Shown here piece after piece: positions 23,100 to 34,900 of a stretch of 64,000 nt of DNA. The position numbers were made by a program, and so were the translations under genes. Position 1 is the stretch's first letter; each line of letters opens with the position of its first letter. The notes beneath the pieces were generated by a model. It was given only the letters and a program-made list of their open reading frames with translations. It had not been told where the DNA came from and did not search any database. Source of the DNA: Desmodesmus armatus (taxonomy: Eukaryota; Chlorophyta; Chlorophyceae; Sphaeropleales; Scenedesmaceae); contig VIIQ02000064.1 of NCBI GenBank assembly GCA_007449985.2, positions 1 through 64,000 on the forward strand, given 5' to 3'.

Positions 23100-24000
23100 C
23101 TAATGGCAACAAAACTGGTAAAACAACTCATGCTACACAATCGACAACATATGCACATGCAGTCAATCTGCACAACCTGCATCGTCTTGTGTACCACTGC
23201 ACAACTCAATGCACATGCTGCACTTCATACAGAAAACAACCAGTGGGATCTCTACACCCTCACTCTTAGATCACAGGTTGGTACGAAGGATTCAAGACAA
23301 CTGGTTCACATGTACTCGCATCGCTTCAACTTGCAGGGCTGTATGCTGTTGCTGTGCTGCAGCCCGCAACTGTACGGCCAGGATGACACTTGGCCCTGCA
23401 ACACCACCAATGCGTGCAGGAATCCCGTCAAAGTGCAAATACTTCATCTACCAGTACTGCCACCTCTTGAAGAAGAGTGCCACAGGCCTTGCTGTGGCTG
23501 CAGCCAGGGCAAATGAGCATGTGCAAATGAGCATGTGTTCAGCGGAACGTGATACTGAGAGTGCGAGAGTCACAAGCAAACCAGCGTAGGAGACAACCTT
23601 ATGCATAACAGCTCCTGCTGGTGTTGCAACATTGGTGATGTCGCTGTGCAACATGTGCTGCCAATGCTACATGTTGTGCAAGTTGGGTGCACAGTGGTGA
23701 ACCGTGCAGGATGTGGGTTGGAGTGGGATGCTTGCTGAGCATCTTCCAAAACAATCAAAAAAGCGCACAGTGGAACAGCCACCCTGTACCCTGCGGTGAT
23801 ATCGCCAAGTGGGGCGCCAATTGTGCAAATCATACATCAACACATACACATGCACTTCTTACTGCACAACCTGCGCCGCCTTGTGTATCAGTGCCCAGCA
23901 CATGCACATGCTGCACTCATGCAGTCACAGCATGCAGGGCAACAAAACAACTGGGGTCGTGACGCTCCTGACCTATCAGGTCACTGCTGCAGTCAGCTCA
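23100..24000 (-). repeat. inverted copies of the 670-bp repeat family
   Basis: Reverse-complemented, the areas at about 23.13-23.25 kb and 23.83-23.93 kb show the TACACAAG, then GCAGGTTGTGCAG, core of the 20.15-kb copy. The two copies are themselves about 690 bp apart in direct orientation to each other. Confidence 0.55.
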
Positions 24001-25949
24001 ACAGCGCAATTCAACATCACAACAGAACTAGTTCGCCAGATCTCCCATCAATCGCATAGTTGTATGCTGCGGCTGTTGCTCTGCGGGCAAACGAGTTCCA
24101 CCATGCAGCAGCTTCGGCGAAGTGCTTGCCGGGCTGCTTCATCCAACGGCGCGTCCGATGGAAGCAAAGTTGCAGAACATGGCCAGCAGAATACCCGTGG
24201 GCTAGATATAGCCGGGCGTCATTGTCCCGCAGCGGTTATGTAGCGACGCGTCAATGCACGACCGGTCGCAACGTATGCAGCAAAATCACGGCACGCACAC
24301 CGCATTCTGCATAACATGCAGGGGCATCAGTTCTGGCGCAGGCATGCGTTTCGGCACGAGCAAACAATCAACTGCCAGACATCAACGTGAAGACCTCAAC
24401 ACACAAGGGCATTCTTGCATGCAGCCAAATCATCTCAACGCAACAGGCGAGCACAAGACAGTGGGGACCACATGTGGATTGTCACTCTCAACAGCAGAGC
24501 TACCAGCCCGCAGGTGCTGCTAGGACAGGGACAAGAATGATGCCCGATTACTGCCACGCTAGCGCAACCGCAACCAACTGCACGACATTCACCCGTACCA
24601 CAATGCACAAACAAAGTGACTCTGAACACCAAAAACAGCAAGGTATTGCCTTTCTGGTTTGACTGTAGCTACATCCATCTGCAGGGTGGAGTGAGTGCCA
24701 AACATCTGTGCGAAAGCCACCGAGCGCACCACAAAACCAGTAAGTCCACCCACAAGCAAATGCACCCGGTGGGAAGCAAGTGTGCATGCACTGATTGCAG
24801 TCAGATGGCTAAAGTGTCATTTGCCATTGGGTCCCGGCACAATCCAACTTCAGACATGCTGAGGACAGACACACCACACAGGGCAAGACTTGTTGAGGGC
24901 ACCCCAACCAAGCTGCTGAACTGCCACGGCAGCCGCAGCAGAGGGGAGCTACTCTGCACAACTTCAACCGTGACAGATGAACCACGCCAACTGACCATAC
25001 ATCAACAGCAACCACGCCGTACAGTCACCTGAGCGGCAACAGAACACGCACACAGCCATTGCGAGTGAGACACTGGGTATAAAGTATGGATCCTACTGCT
25101 GTGCCCTGGACCACACAAGATCCAGGCCTGAATAGTTGACGACATCTGCACGCGGCGGCATGGCATGGGCATGCATTGGCACAGTGCCCCACTGGTGTCT
25201 GTCGTCACGACAGTGTAGTGGAACACACATCTGGCTTTGCAGCTCACACAGTGACATACAACTCACACGCTTGTACACGATCCTCGACCAATACCCTCCT
25301 GCAGCTCAAAATAGTAGGTGGCTAGGATCAAGGGGTCCTCATCTCCAACCTTGTGCCTGTGCTTACTAGAAGTCAACCTTGCTGCATGCAAACCCTCTGC
25401 GGCCATCGCTCATTGCAGTTCAACAGCCCGCAGGGTGCTAGCACTCCGTGGGCCTAGCACTGGGTGCAACTTCAATGTCCAAATGACGCCCCTGCACACC
25501 AGCTGGCGGGTCTTTGCAGAGCCCGCTGCTGCACTGCTCACTGCTGCTGGGGCCCATCTGCCTCAACCTGCAGCACATCAGCGGGACAAGCAAACAAGGT
25601 ATGAGACTACGTCCCTTTCGGAGGCAGTAACTGGCAGCTGCACACCTGAGGAGCAGGGATGGTCCTGAATAGATATGCACACACCACATCCTGCCATCCA
25701 TACGCCCTAGATGCGGCTGCTAGGCATTCCGTTGTTGCAGCATCGCTGCCTGTGTCCTGCCAGCTGGTGCAGCTGGCTGCTGCTGTGCTGCATGTCGCAG
25801 CAGCGCTGGGGACCCAGCATGGGAGACTGATGGGCCAGGTGGCCCTCCTGCTCCTGCCTTATTCTGCTGCTGCTGCTGCTCAGCAGGCTGCTGTTTTATG
25901 GGTCTCAGCTGACTGTGCTGCCACGTCCCCAGGAAGCACACCCATACCT

Positions 25950-28900
25950 ACAGCATGCTGACCTGCCTGTGTTGGTTGACGGCGGGGGTTGCGGCGTCTT
26001 GTTCCTGCTCCAGCTCCTGCAGCTGCTGCTCCTGCAGCTGCTGAAGCTGCAGCTGCTGTTGGTGCTGCTGGTGGCGCCAGTGTGAAGGTGAGCCTGTAGC
26101 TGCCCTGGTGCGGCATGAGGGACATCTTGGCGATCTGCCGACCATCATAGTCTGCCAGTGGGTGGGGCAGAAATACATGCCAACAAGTGGACTGGCCCTT
26201 GCTGCCAATATGAAGCTTCATTTCTTTCCTCTTGTCACGGTTGCCATTGAGTAGCGGATACTGCCCCACAGGCCGGTCAGGGCCTCCTGCAGCCAGGGAC
26301 AATTTCTGTTACATATTGTGGGGCACCATGGCATGGCGTGGGACTAATTTCTTAATAAGAACTTGGGTGATATGCATGTATATAGCAATTGCATTTGAGA
26401 CGTTGGCTTATCAAGATGGCAATCCGTTCAAGAACTGCAGTTGTACTGCTTAGCCACATGACTGACAAGGATGTGAGCAGGCCTGCAAAAATTGCCCAGC
26501 ATCAGGCAGCGCATAGCTATGCGCATAGCTACTAGCTTCTACCCCTGTAGGGGTAGAAGCTAGTAGTAGCAACAGGGTACAGCCGCACCTGCTGCCTGTT
26601 GCTCCAGCACCGCCAGAGTGATGCTCAAAGGGGACTCCACAGTGGCAGGTAGCTGTGAGCACACCAATGCCTTGGGGATGGTGACACGCAGGCACTGAGA
26701 CTTCTTCCCGCCACCTGGCTCAATGCGAGACGTCTTCTTACCACCTGGTTTGATGCGAGACGTCTTCTTACCACCTGGCTTGATGCGAGACTTCTTCCCA
26801 CCACCTGGCTCAATGCGAGGCTTCTTCCCACCACTCGGCTCAACGCGAGACTTCTTCCCACCTTTTTGCTCAATGCGCAGCACTCCTGCCTGCACAACAA
26901 CAGAGCAGTAGTCACATCAAGTGGTGAGTGCATGGCTACCGCAATGACGATTGCGGCGGCTGGTCAGGCATCCTGGGCTGTTATACCAGCCATATGGCTA
27001 CAAAACCAATCATATGGCGATTGAAATCGTATAGATATGATGGATGCAGCTACCAAACGCAAACATGCTGCCTCTCTTTTGCCAACAATTCCATGTGAAC
27101 TTCAACAAGGTCAAAACACTCCACTGGCTGGCAAAACTGATATCAGCCTAGTGACCCCGACTGCCAGGTGCTGGAGGTATAGTCTCATCGGTGAGAAACT
27201 GATATCAGCCTAGTGACCCCGACTGCCAGGTGCTGGAGGTATAGTCTCATCGGTGAGAAACACCCAACCCCCTACGTCAAGATATGGCCGGCATGCTCAC
27301 ACCATATGTACTACAGCTAGCTGTGAGTACTACCGCGTGAAATGGCCATGTGGACAGATGTGGACGCATGCATGCGGCCAATGTTCAGTCATACTGGTGA
27401 CGATGCTTGTTGAGCGCTATCAATCATAGGGATCACCACTTGATGTACAATGCATCACTGCCATGATGTAATAGCAGCTAATCAGCAACTTGGTAACCTA
27501 AAACACTTGCTTTGGGCTGTTTAGTACTACTACGGCATGTACATGCACTGCATGTCGGCGGGTGTCAAGTGGGATCAAGCAATGTGTGTGGCACAGATCT
27601 AAATTCTCACACTTTCATACCATGATCACATTGTCCTACCTCTGCTGTGACCTCTGTCACGGTGCCAGGGAACACCTGCAGCCCCTTGCCCTCACCAACA
27701 CGGTTGATGGTCTTGCCATAGTGGTTGCCGAACTTGGCTGGGCTGCCGGGCTGGATATGCAGCCTCAAGTGGAGGGGGGCACCAGCACCAGAGATCTGCA
27801 AAACAGATGACACACATACACAAACACATACAAAAGCAGCCTGAACCTGAATTTTTTGAACAGCTGCGAATTTGTACCTGCGCCCCCCCTAAAAACATAT
27901 TTGAATGTGCATATGCAAGGGTATCTTGAAGTGTCCTTCTGGTCATTCTCGGCAAGCGCATGTCAACTGAAGGTAACCACTGTGGGGCCATCTCCTGTTG
28001 TGCTGGGTGCATTCCTTCTGAATCCATTGGAAATATCAAGTGGACACTACACAGTATTGCCACACCATCATATGAAGATATGAAACACCATGTGCATGAA
28101 TGTAGTGCACAGGTGTGTCAACACCATCACTGTGTGCCACACATGGTCGCATTATGCATTAGAGGTGGCACAACATGGTATAGAGACCAGCTGTGGTCAG
28201 GCCCAAAGCGTTAGCTCACCCTTTCTTGCAGAACCACCGTGTGCATGGTTGCCATGTAGATAGACAGCTTGTCATTATGCTGGAGCCCTACAACATCAGT
28301 GGGGCCGTTTGTCACAGCATTACCCCACACTGAAGCAGCACGGCGCTGCTTGAGTGTGCCTGCATACGGCCCATGGCTGCTCACCACCTGCTGCTGATGT
28401 GCTGCGTTGCGGTGCTGCTGCTGCAGTATGTAGTCCCTGCAGCCCTGTGATTGGTCCCAGCCTGAGGGGTGCACCACCACTGACACCTGCACTGCACAGC
28501 TGCCCTCTGAGTACAGCTCAGCAAGGTCTGGGATCAGCAGCTTGGAGATGTGTATATTAGAAACATCAAGCTGTCCCTCGCACACCACCAAGTTTGAGTA
28601 CGGCGGGTGGAGAGCACGCTGCATGCCCTGGCCTCCTAGTGCTGCTGCTGCTGGTGGTGCTGCTTCTGCTGCAGTGTCTGCATCTGTTGCTGCTGCCGCA
28701 GCCCCAGGGGGCTGTGATGCAGTCCTCTGCAGCTGCTGTACAGTCCTGCTGAGTCTGCCTGCGGCTGCTTGGTTCCCCCTGCGCCTGGCAGGGCTTGCCA
28801 TTTCCTGCTCATCCTCGTCTTCCCAGCTGTGTGTGTCGCTGTCTTCCCAGCTCTGTGTGTCGCTGTCCTCCCAGCTGTGTGTGTCGCTGTTCTTCCAGCT

Positions 28901-31900
28901 CTGTGTGTCGCTGTCCTCTAGGCCAAAGCTGAACCCACCCGACACACTGCCTGGCTCGCTGCTGCGCAGCATGCTGTCAGCGCCCGCTGCTGTGTGGCCC
29001 TCGGAAGCGCTTAAGCGTTGGGCTGCGTCATGTAGGGACATTGCTTCTCCACCGATGTCTGCAGCAAATGGCAGTAGGGACTGCGTCACGAAACAGCGGA
29101 AGGGAGGGCACGCATCCCGTGTAGTGATCATCTGCAACATTGACCGTAGCCATCATCACAATGCAATGCAACCAGCAAAGATTGCATGAGCTACTGACCG
29201 TTTTTCAATGCACACATGTGGTGCGACATACGACAAGAACAGCTGATACAGCAACAGTGCATGTACAAGACAGTCCAGCATGTGCACCGTCACGCTACAC
29301 ACCGACAAATGAGCAGGGCACTAGTAGCATGGCTGCACTATAGTGACGCACCAGGTTGTCCAGCAGCTCCTTAAATGCCTTGTTGCCGGCTGCAGCTTCT
29401 GAACCTGGTAACATCTCCTTCAGAAGCTCCTGCAGCAGCAAACCATGCACAGCAGTCAGCTTCTTGACGAGATGTTTGCCCCACGTGTTTCCAGACGGGT
29501 GACCACTATACTAATTGTGATAAACGAGGGCCCTGCTCTACAGATCTTGCCAACCACTACAGCAGCTGTGGTTGCGGCCCTTGCACTTGCTGTGAGCATT
29601 CGAAAACACATTCTTAGGCATGTAAGGGGGCGTAGACGTCGAAACTACGCCGTAGCTTAGCTATAGGCGACTACGGCGTAGAACACGGCGTAGGTTGGCT
29701 GTTTCGACCCCGGAATGCAAGGGCCCGCGCACGGTTTTTTTTTTTTGGGGAAGAAAATGTTACACGCAGACACATTCGCCACACATCAATGGCATTGCCT
29801 GCCAGGGTTGAACCGGTTGAAACACTAAGGTGGGGAAAAACCCCGATCCCCGTCAGTGGTTTGCACCACCTACACCAGATAGTAGCCTGATTCAAAGCAA
29901 GACAGCAAAGGAGACTTCATTGACATCCTGAGGCAACACGACAACCTTGTACAGAAGTGGGAAGCAAACAGCTAGGATCCAGCATGCAGCAGCACCAAGA
30001 AATACCCCTTGTCAGGTCAGATACCCAAAGTCAGCCCAAGAAGGCGCGCCCGGCGCACTTTCATCTTGTACAGAGTGTATGCCAACGCAGACTGCTCTCC
30101 ATGTTGAAACACTGATCGCACACATTCAGGGTCGTCCAGTACCACAGCATCAGACAGGGGGAAGGCCGGGCAAGCGGCGCGCAAATCATCGTAAACAGGG
30201 CACTCCAACAGGAAGTGCTTCAAGTCTTCCACATTACGACTAGTTCTTGTCCTTGCCAGTACAGCTTGGCGGTGGGCCAGGGTAGCATCCTCTCCACAAC
30301 ACAATCGACACAGGCGGTCAGCACGGGGCACAGAGACCCTTCGCTTACGGCCCTGTTCTATTTCAAGGTGGGCTGAACCAATACGCAACTGGGCAAGGTT
30401 ACGCGCTACATCAAAGGGCAGGCACAACTTGATATGCGGAGGCGCATCGTCCCTTGAGAAGGGATTGAAGCCAGGATCTAGCGGGTAGACCCATGCATGA
30501 TGTGTAAGCTTGTGAATGCCGATAGAAGGGGCGGAACGCGGGTCACCTTGGGTGAGACCTCGCCACCGGGCCCTGAATAGGGCAGCCAGCGCGGCCTGCA
30601 CTGCAGACTCCTCCCACCTCTGTTGCATCACCCAGTCAAGCGACTGCTGCCGCCAGTCACCAGCAAGCAACTGCAACGAGCACATAGTTTGCAGGAAACA
30701 AGAGGACCAACACTCCCGACAACCTGCAAGTGCAAGCGCTACATCCTCACGCCACACACACCCCGCCAGGGATCTCGGCTGATCGTCACGAGCATCAGAC
30801 AACTTTGTCCACCATCGCGCAGCCAGCACCACCCAGTGATACATAATGGGTCGACGATGCATGTCCCTGTACACGACATCAGTGGCAATGCCTTTGATAG
30901 ACCCAGTCGTGATGCGCAAGAACGATGTGTGTACCTTCTCGGCCTGGGTATCGTAAGGCGTGTTCTGCAGGCGCTTAGCAAATATCGCGGGTCCCCATAT
31001 GTGAGATGCATACGAAAGGACTGGCTCAACAAGTATATCGAACATTCTGCACTTGATGTCAAACTGAGTCAAACAGGAGCGGCGACAACGGGTCAGCATG
31101 GCATGCATTGCCTTGCTGCCAGACACCGCCAGAGCATCAGAGGCGCCCAGAAGCCCACGGGTCTCATGCACGCGCACACCCAAATAGACGTACTCACTTT
31201 GCCGCGCAATCTCGCGCCCTCGATACACAAGACGGAACCCTGCCGGCACCTTCATGCCCCGCTGGCGGAAACAAACGGCACAAGTCTTGTGCGGGGCAAG
31301 ATTCACCTCCATCCCAAACAGGTGGCAGAACACACTCAACACATCAACAAGCTCCTGCAATTCGCCCTGCTCAAAGCTCAGGAGACCAACGTCATCAGCA
31401 TACATGACATCTGGCACATGCAGCCCACTAAGCACCGGCCCTGCCCCTGGCAGCTTATGCCTGAACATGTAATGCAAGAGCTCTATGAACAAGCCAAACA
31501 AGAGAGGGCTAAGCTCGCTACCCTGCTTGGTGCCAGAGGCTGTGGTGAAAACCTCACCCAGCTCACCATTAACGGCCACCTGACAGCAAACACGGTCATA
31601 CATGGAGATCAGCATGTCCATGAAGGGACCATGCACTCCCAATTCGCGACACCGCTCAAGCAAGAGGTCTCGCCTCACCGTATCAAAAGCCTTCTTAAAA
31701 TCAACAAACACCACATACAAACGCCGCCGCTGATGCCGGGCCACACTGATGAGGTGGTTGAGCGTGAAGAGTGCATCAAGTGTACCATACCCAGGCCTGA
31801 AACCACACTGAGTAGGGGCACGAAGAGAGAGCAGGGATGCCAGCCGCTCAAAACGCTGATTCATGAGACGCTCCAACAGGCGAGAGAATACATGCGACAC

Positions 31901-34900
31901 AGATATCCCTCTGTACTGGTCCCTTACCGCCAAGGCAGCAGGGCTAAGGGACTTCGGCACCGGAACCAACTTGCTGGTGCGCATAACCTCTGGTACACAT
32001 GCACATGAGAGCATGGCCTGCAACAACCACTGCGCACACTCGACCACAACAGGGGAAGCAGGCGCTGCGTCGCCCCCAGAGCCACCCTCTCGGACAGGAG
32101 CACATGCCAGCCTCAACAGCTCACCCGTCAGACCCTGTGAATCAGGGGCTTTGCCTGTCGGCAGAGCCATACACTGTTGTACCTCAGCATATGAGACAGG
32201 CTCATTGAGCGCAGCCATGGCAGCTGGGGCACCCCTAGGGGCTGCCGCATACAACTGGTGTTTGAGAGCCACCTCCTCTGCGCCCAAGGACTGAGGCTCA
32301 GGTACCCTCCCCAGAAGATCCCGAAAGTACCCTGTCCAAGCTGCCACATCTGTCAGCGGTGTTTGCGGGGGCTGTCCACCAAAAAAGGCCCTCCAGTAAT
32401 CCTTCTGGGTGTGGCCAAAATATGTTTCCAACATATCAACCTGGACCCGCATCTCATGCTCCCTCTTTTTGCGCTTACAGCAGCGCTTGTACTCACGGCG
32501 CGCAGCCTCAAGGGCCTGCCGTGCAGCCGGGCAGCCATTGTGAGCCCCATAGACCATCCCTCGGCTCTCGTGCCATGCACCCCATGCCACATCCAACTCC
32601 CGCGACAGGCGCCGACACTCTGCATCATACCAGGGCTGGTCCCTTCCCGTAGGCTGCACGCCCCGGTCTTGGACGTTCCTGTCCCCCCCAGCACACAACA
32701 TAAGCTGTTCTGTAAATTGCTGGAGAGCATCCTCAACAGGGACATCACCAGACTGCCAAGCTTGCAGCATGGTATGAAAAAAGCCCTCGCGCCGCAAGAG
32801 AGCACCAGTGTACCCTGAGCCAGGAGTCGGACGATACACCCGGCCCCTCCTCCCCCTGCGCGGAACCTCATAACAACGCCTTGGCAAATCAGTGATTGAC
32901 ACATACAGGCCACAGTGATCTTTGGAGGCAGACGGCTTGAACGGCAGCACCCGAAAAGACTCCACCAAGCCATACAGGGAGGTGGAAGCGCACGCCAAGT
33001 CTACCACACTAGCGCCAACAGAACCAGCAGACAGTGGGTTAGATACACAAGTGAACTCACCATCCTGATCCCCCGGCGCCCTACCATTGAGCACAACAGA
33101 AGACACAGCAAACAAACCCCCAAGGAACTCCACCGCTCGCGACCGTTTGGGTACCGACAGGTCCATAGAGCTCCTTTGAGGAGGGACACAGCGCAGGTGA
33201 TGTATTGTGGGCAACACAGAGGGGTCACTGAGGCCGGGGGGTACTGCCATATTGCTCGGGACGTCACAACTGAGGGTGCCCAGGCGGACATTTAGATCAC
33301 CCAGCACCAGATGCTTGTCCCCCCTGGCCTCAGCCTCACGCAACCCAGCAAACAAAGCAGCCAAGGGGTCAGGGTCAACCACCCCTGAAGCATACACCGC
33401 TGAACCGGGGGGGCTGAAGTAACACACTGCGACTGTGAACCGGAACGCCGGCACCACCAACCACACGATCCCCGCTGCAGGGTCACTCGCAACACGAAGC
33501 CCAGCCCCCAGACTGATAGGGGAATCCCTTCTGACATACACTGTCACGCCCCCATGGGGCCTGCCACGGGCAGGCCGTGGCCTAACACAGTGATAGACAT
33601 CATACCCAGGCAAGAGGCCCTCTACATCACCCACCGTGTCACTCGTCAACATAGTCTCAACAAACCCGTACACATCACAGTCAAGGTGCTGCTCCACCGC
33701 ACTAGGAATTCTAGCTGCTGCCATACCCCCCACATTCTGCACTAGAAGCTGGATATCAGTGGCCTGTGCATCAGGGCTGGTCAATACGCGTCTGCATCCA
33801 GGCCCGCAAACTCATCCCCCGCCGCTGCTGCTGCTGCCGCTGCACCTGCGCCCCTAGGGGAGCGGGGCTCCCGTGCCAGCTGCACCCGCTCCCAGTACGA
33901 GCGCCCGCTAGGGCCCCGCACCTCCTTTTCCAGAACAGCCCCTGACCAGCGCACCCTGACACCCCGGGCCTTCAAATCCTTGGCTGTGGGCGTCATGGCC
34001 CGCCGCTGTGCTTTCTCCTCCTCATTGAGCAGCTTCTCCACATACACCGGCTGGCGCTGGTAGGCGAGGCTCGTGCGGGTGCGGCCACCCAGCACTGTGA
34101 ACTCAAGCTCCTTGCTCCTCAGCAGGATCTTGTACAGAGCCATGGGCCGCCGGCCAGAGGCCCCACCAGGGGGCTGGTCCCCTGGCCTACCACCTCCAGC
34201 CGCTGCTGCTGCTGCCCCGCTCCCCCTGTGCTGCTCGCCAGCTGCACTGTGTTGTGCCCTGCCGCCGCTGCTGCCAACCCCTGCCCCGGAGCCCGCCCCG
34301 CCTGAGCTGCCGCCCGGACCCTTCGGAGCATAGACAACTGCCACAGACAGGATGCTGCCCTTGCTGATGGTGCCAGCAGCAGCAAGGGCCTCACCCACCC
34401 GGTCGGGGTGCCAGCCAGCTGGCGCCCAAGCGCCGACAGCACCCTGGGCAGCTTGCTGAGTACGCAGCCGCTGCTGGTCCTCCTGAAGCTCCTTGATGGT
34501 GCGCTGCAGGGCTTTCACATCCCGCTTGAGTTGCGCCTGCTGCATAAAGGCCTGCGCACCCTTGTCTGCGGCGTCCTGCAGCTGCTGGGCAGAGTCGCCG
34601 CTGTGGAGGCCGGCCTTCTGCAGGTAACCCAGGGCTGTCTTGGCGTCGTTACGCACCCCGCGCACTGCCACCCCCAGCTGCTCTGTTGTGGCACCCAGCT
34701 GCTCCACCTGGGTGACAAGCCCAGCCACCGCGGCTGCATCAGCGGGCGTGCTGCCCCACTGCTTCGCTGCGCTACCGCCCGCTCAAGCCGCTGCAGTCGC
34801 TGCTGCAGACCCCTAGTGTCTTCCTTTTTGCTGTTACACATGAGCAAGTACGCCATGACCCTGAAACGTACGGTTGCTCACATCCCTACATGTGACATCG

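Larger units (their letters stand above)
18774..25949. other. long gene-poor region with diverged repeats
   Basis: Base composition is more even here and the triplet runs vanish. Many short frames exist, but none has family motifs or phase-consistent splicing. It holds the 71-bp doublet and the 670-bp repeat family described separately, plus TGCATGCA-rich patches. The part near 25.3-25.9 kb could hold 3' exons of gene X. Confidence 0.5.

Noticed and set aside
26699..26878. CRISPR-like array
   Set aside because: The 30-bp units are contiguous without spacers and encode in-frame decapeptides in a eukaryotic exon.
30623..32008. 461-codon plus-strand frame
   Set aside because: It is antisense to the LINE reverse transcriptase, whose catalytic motifs are all on the minus strand.
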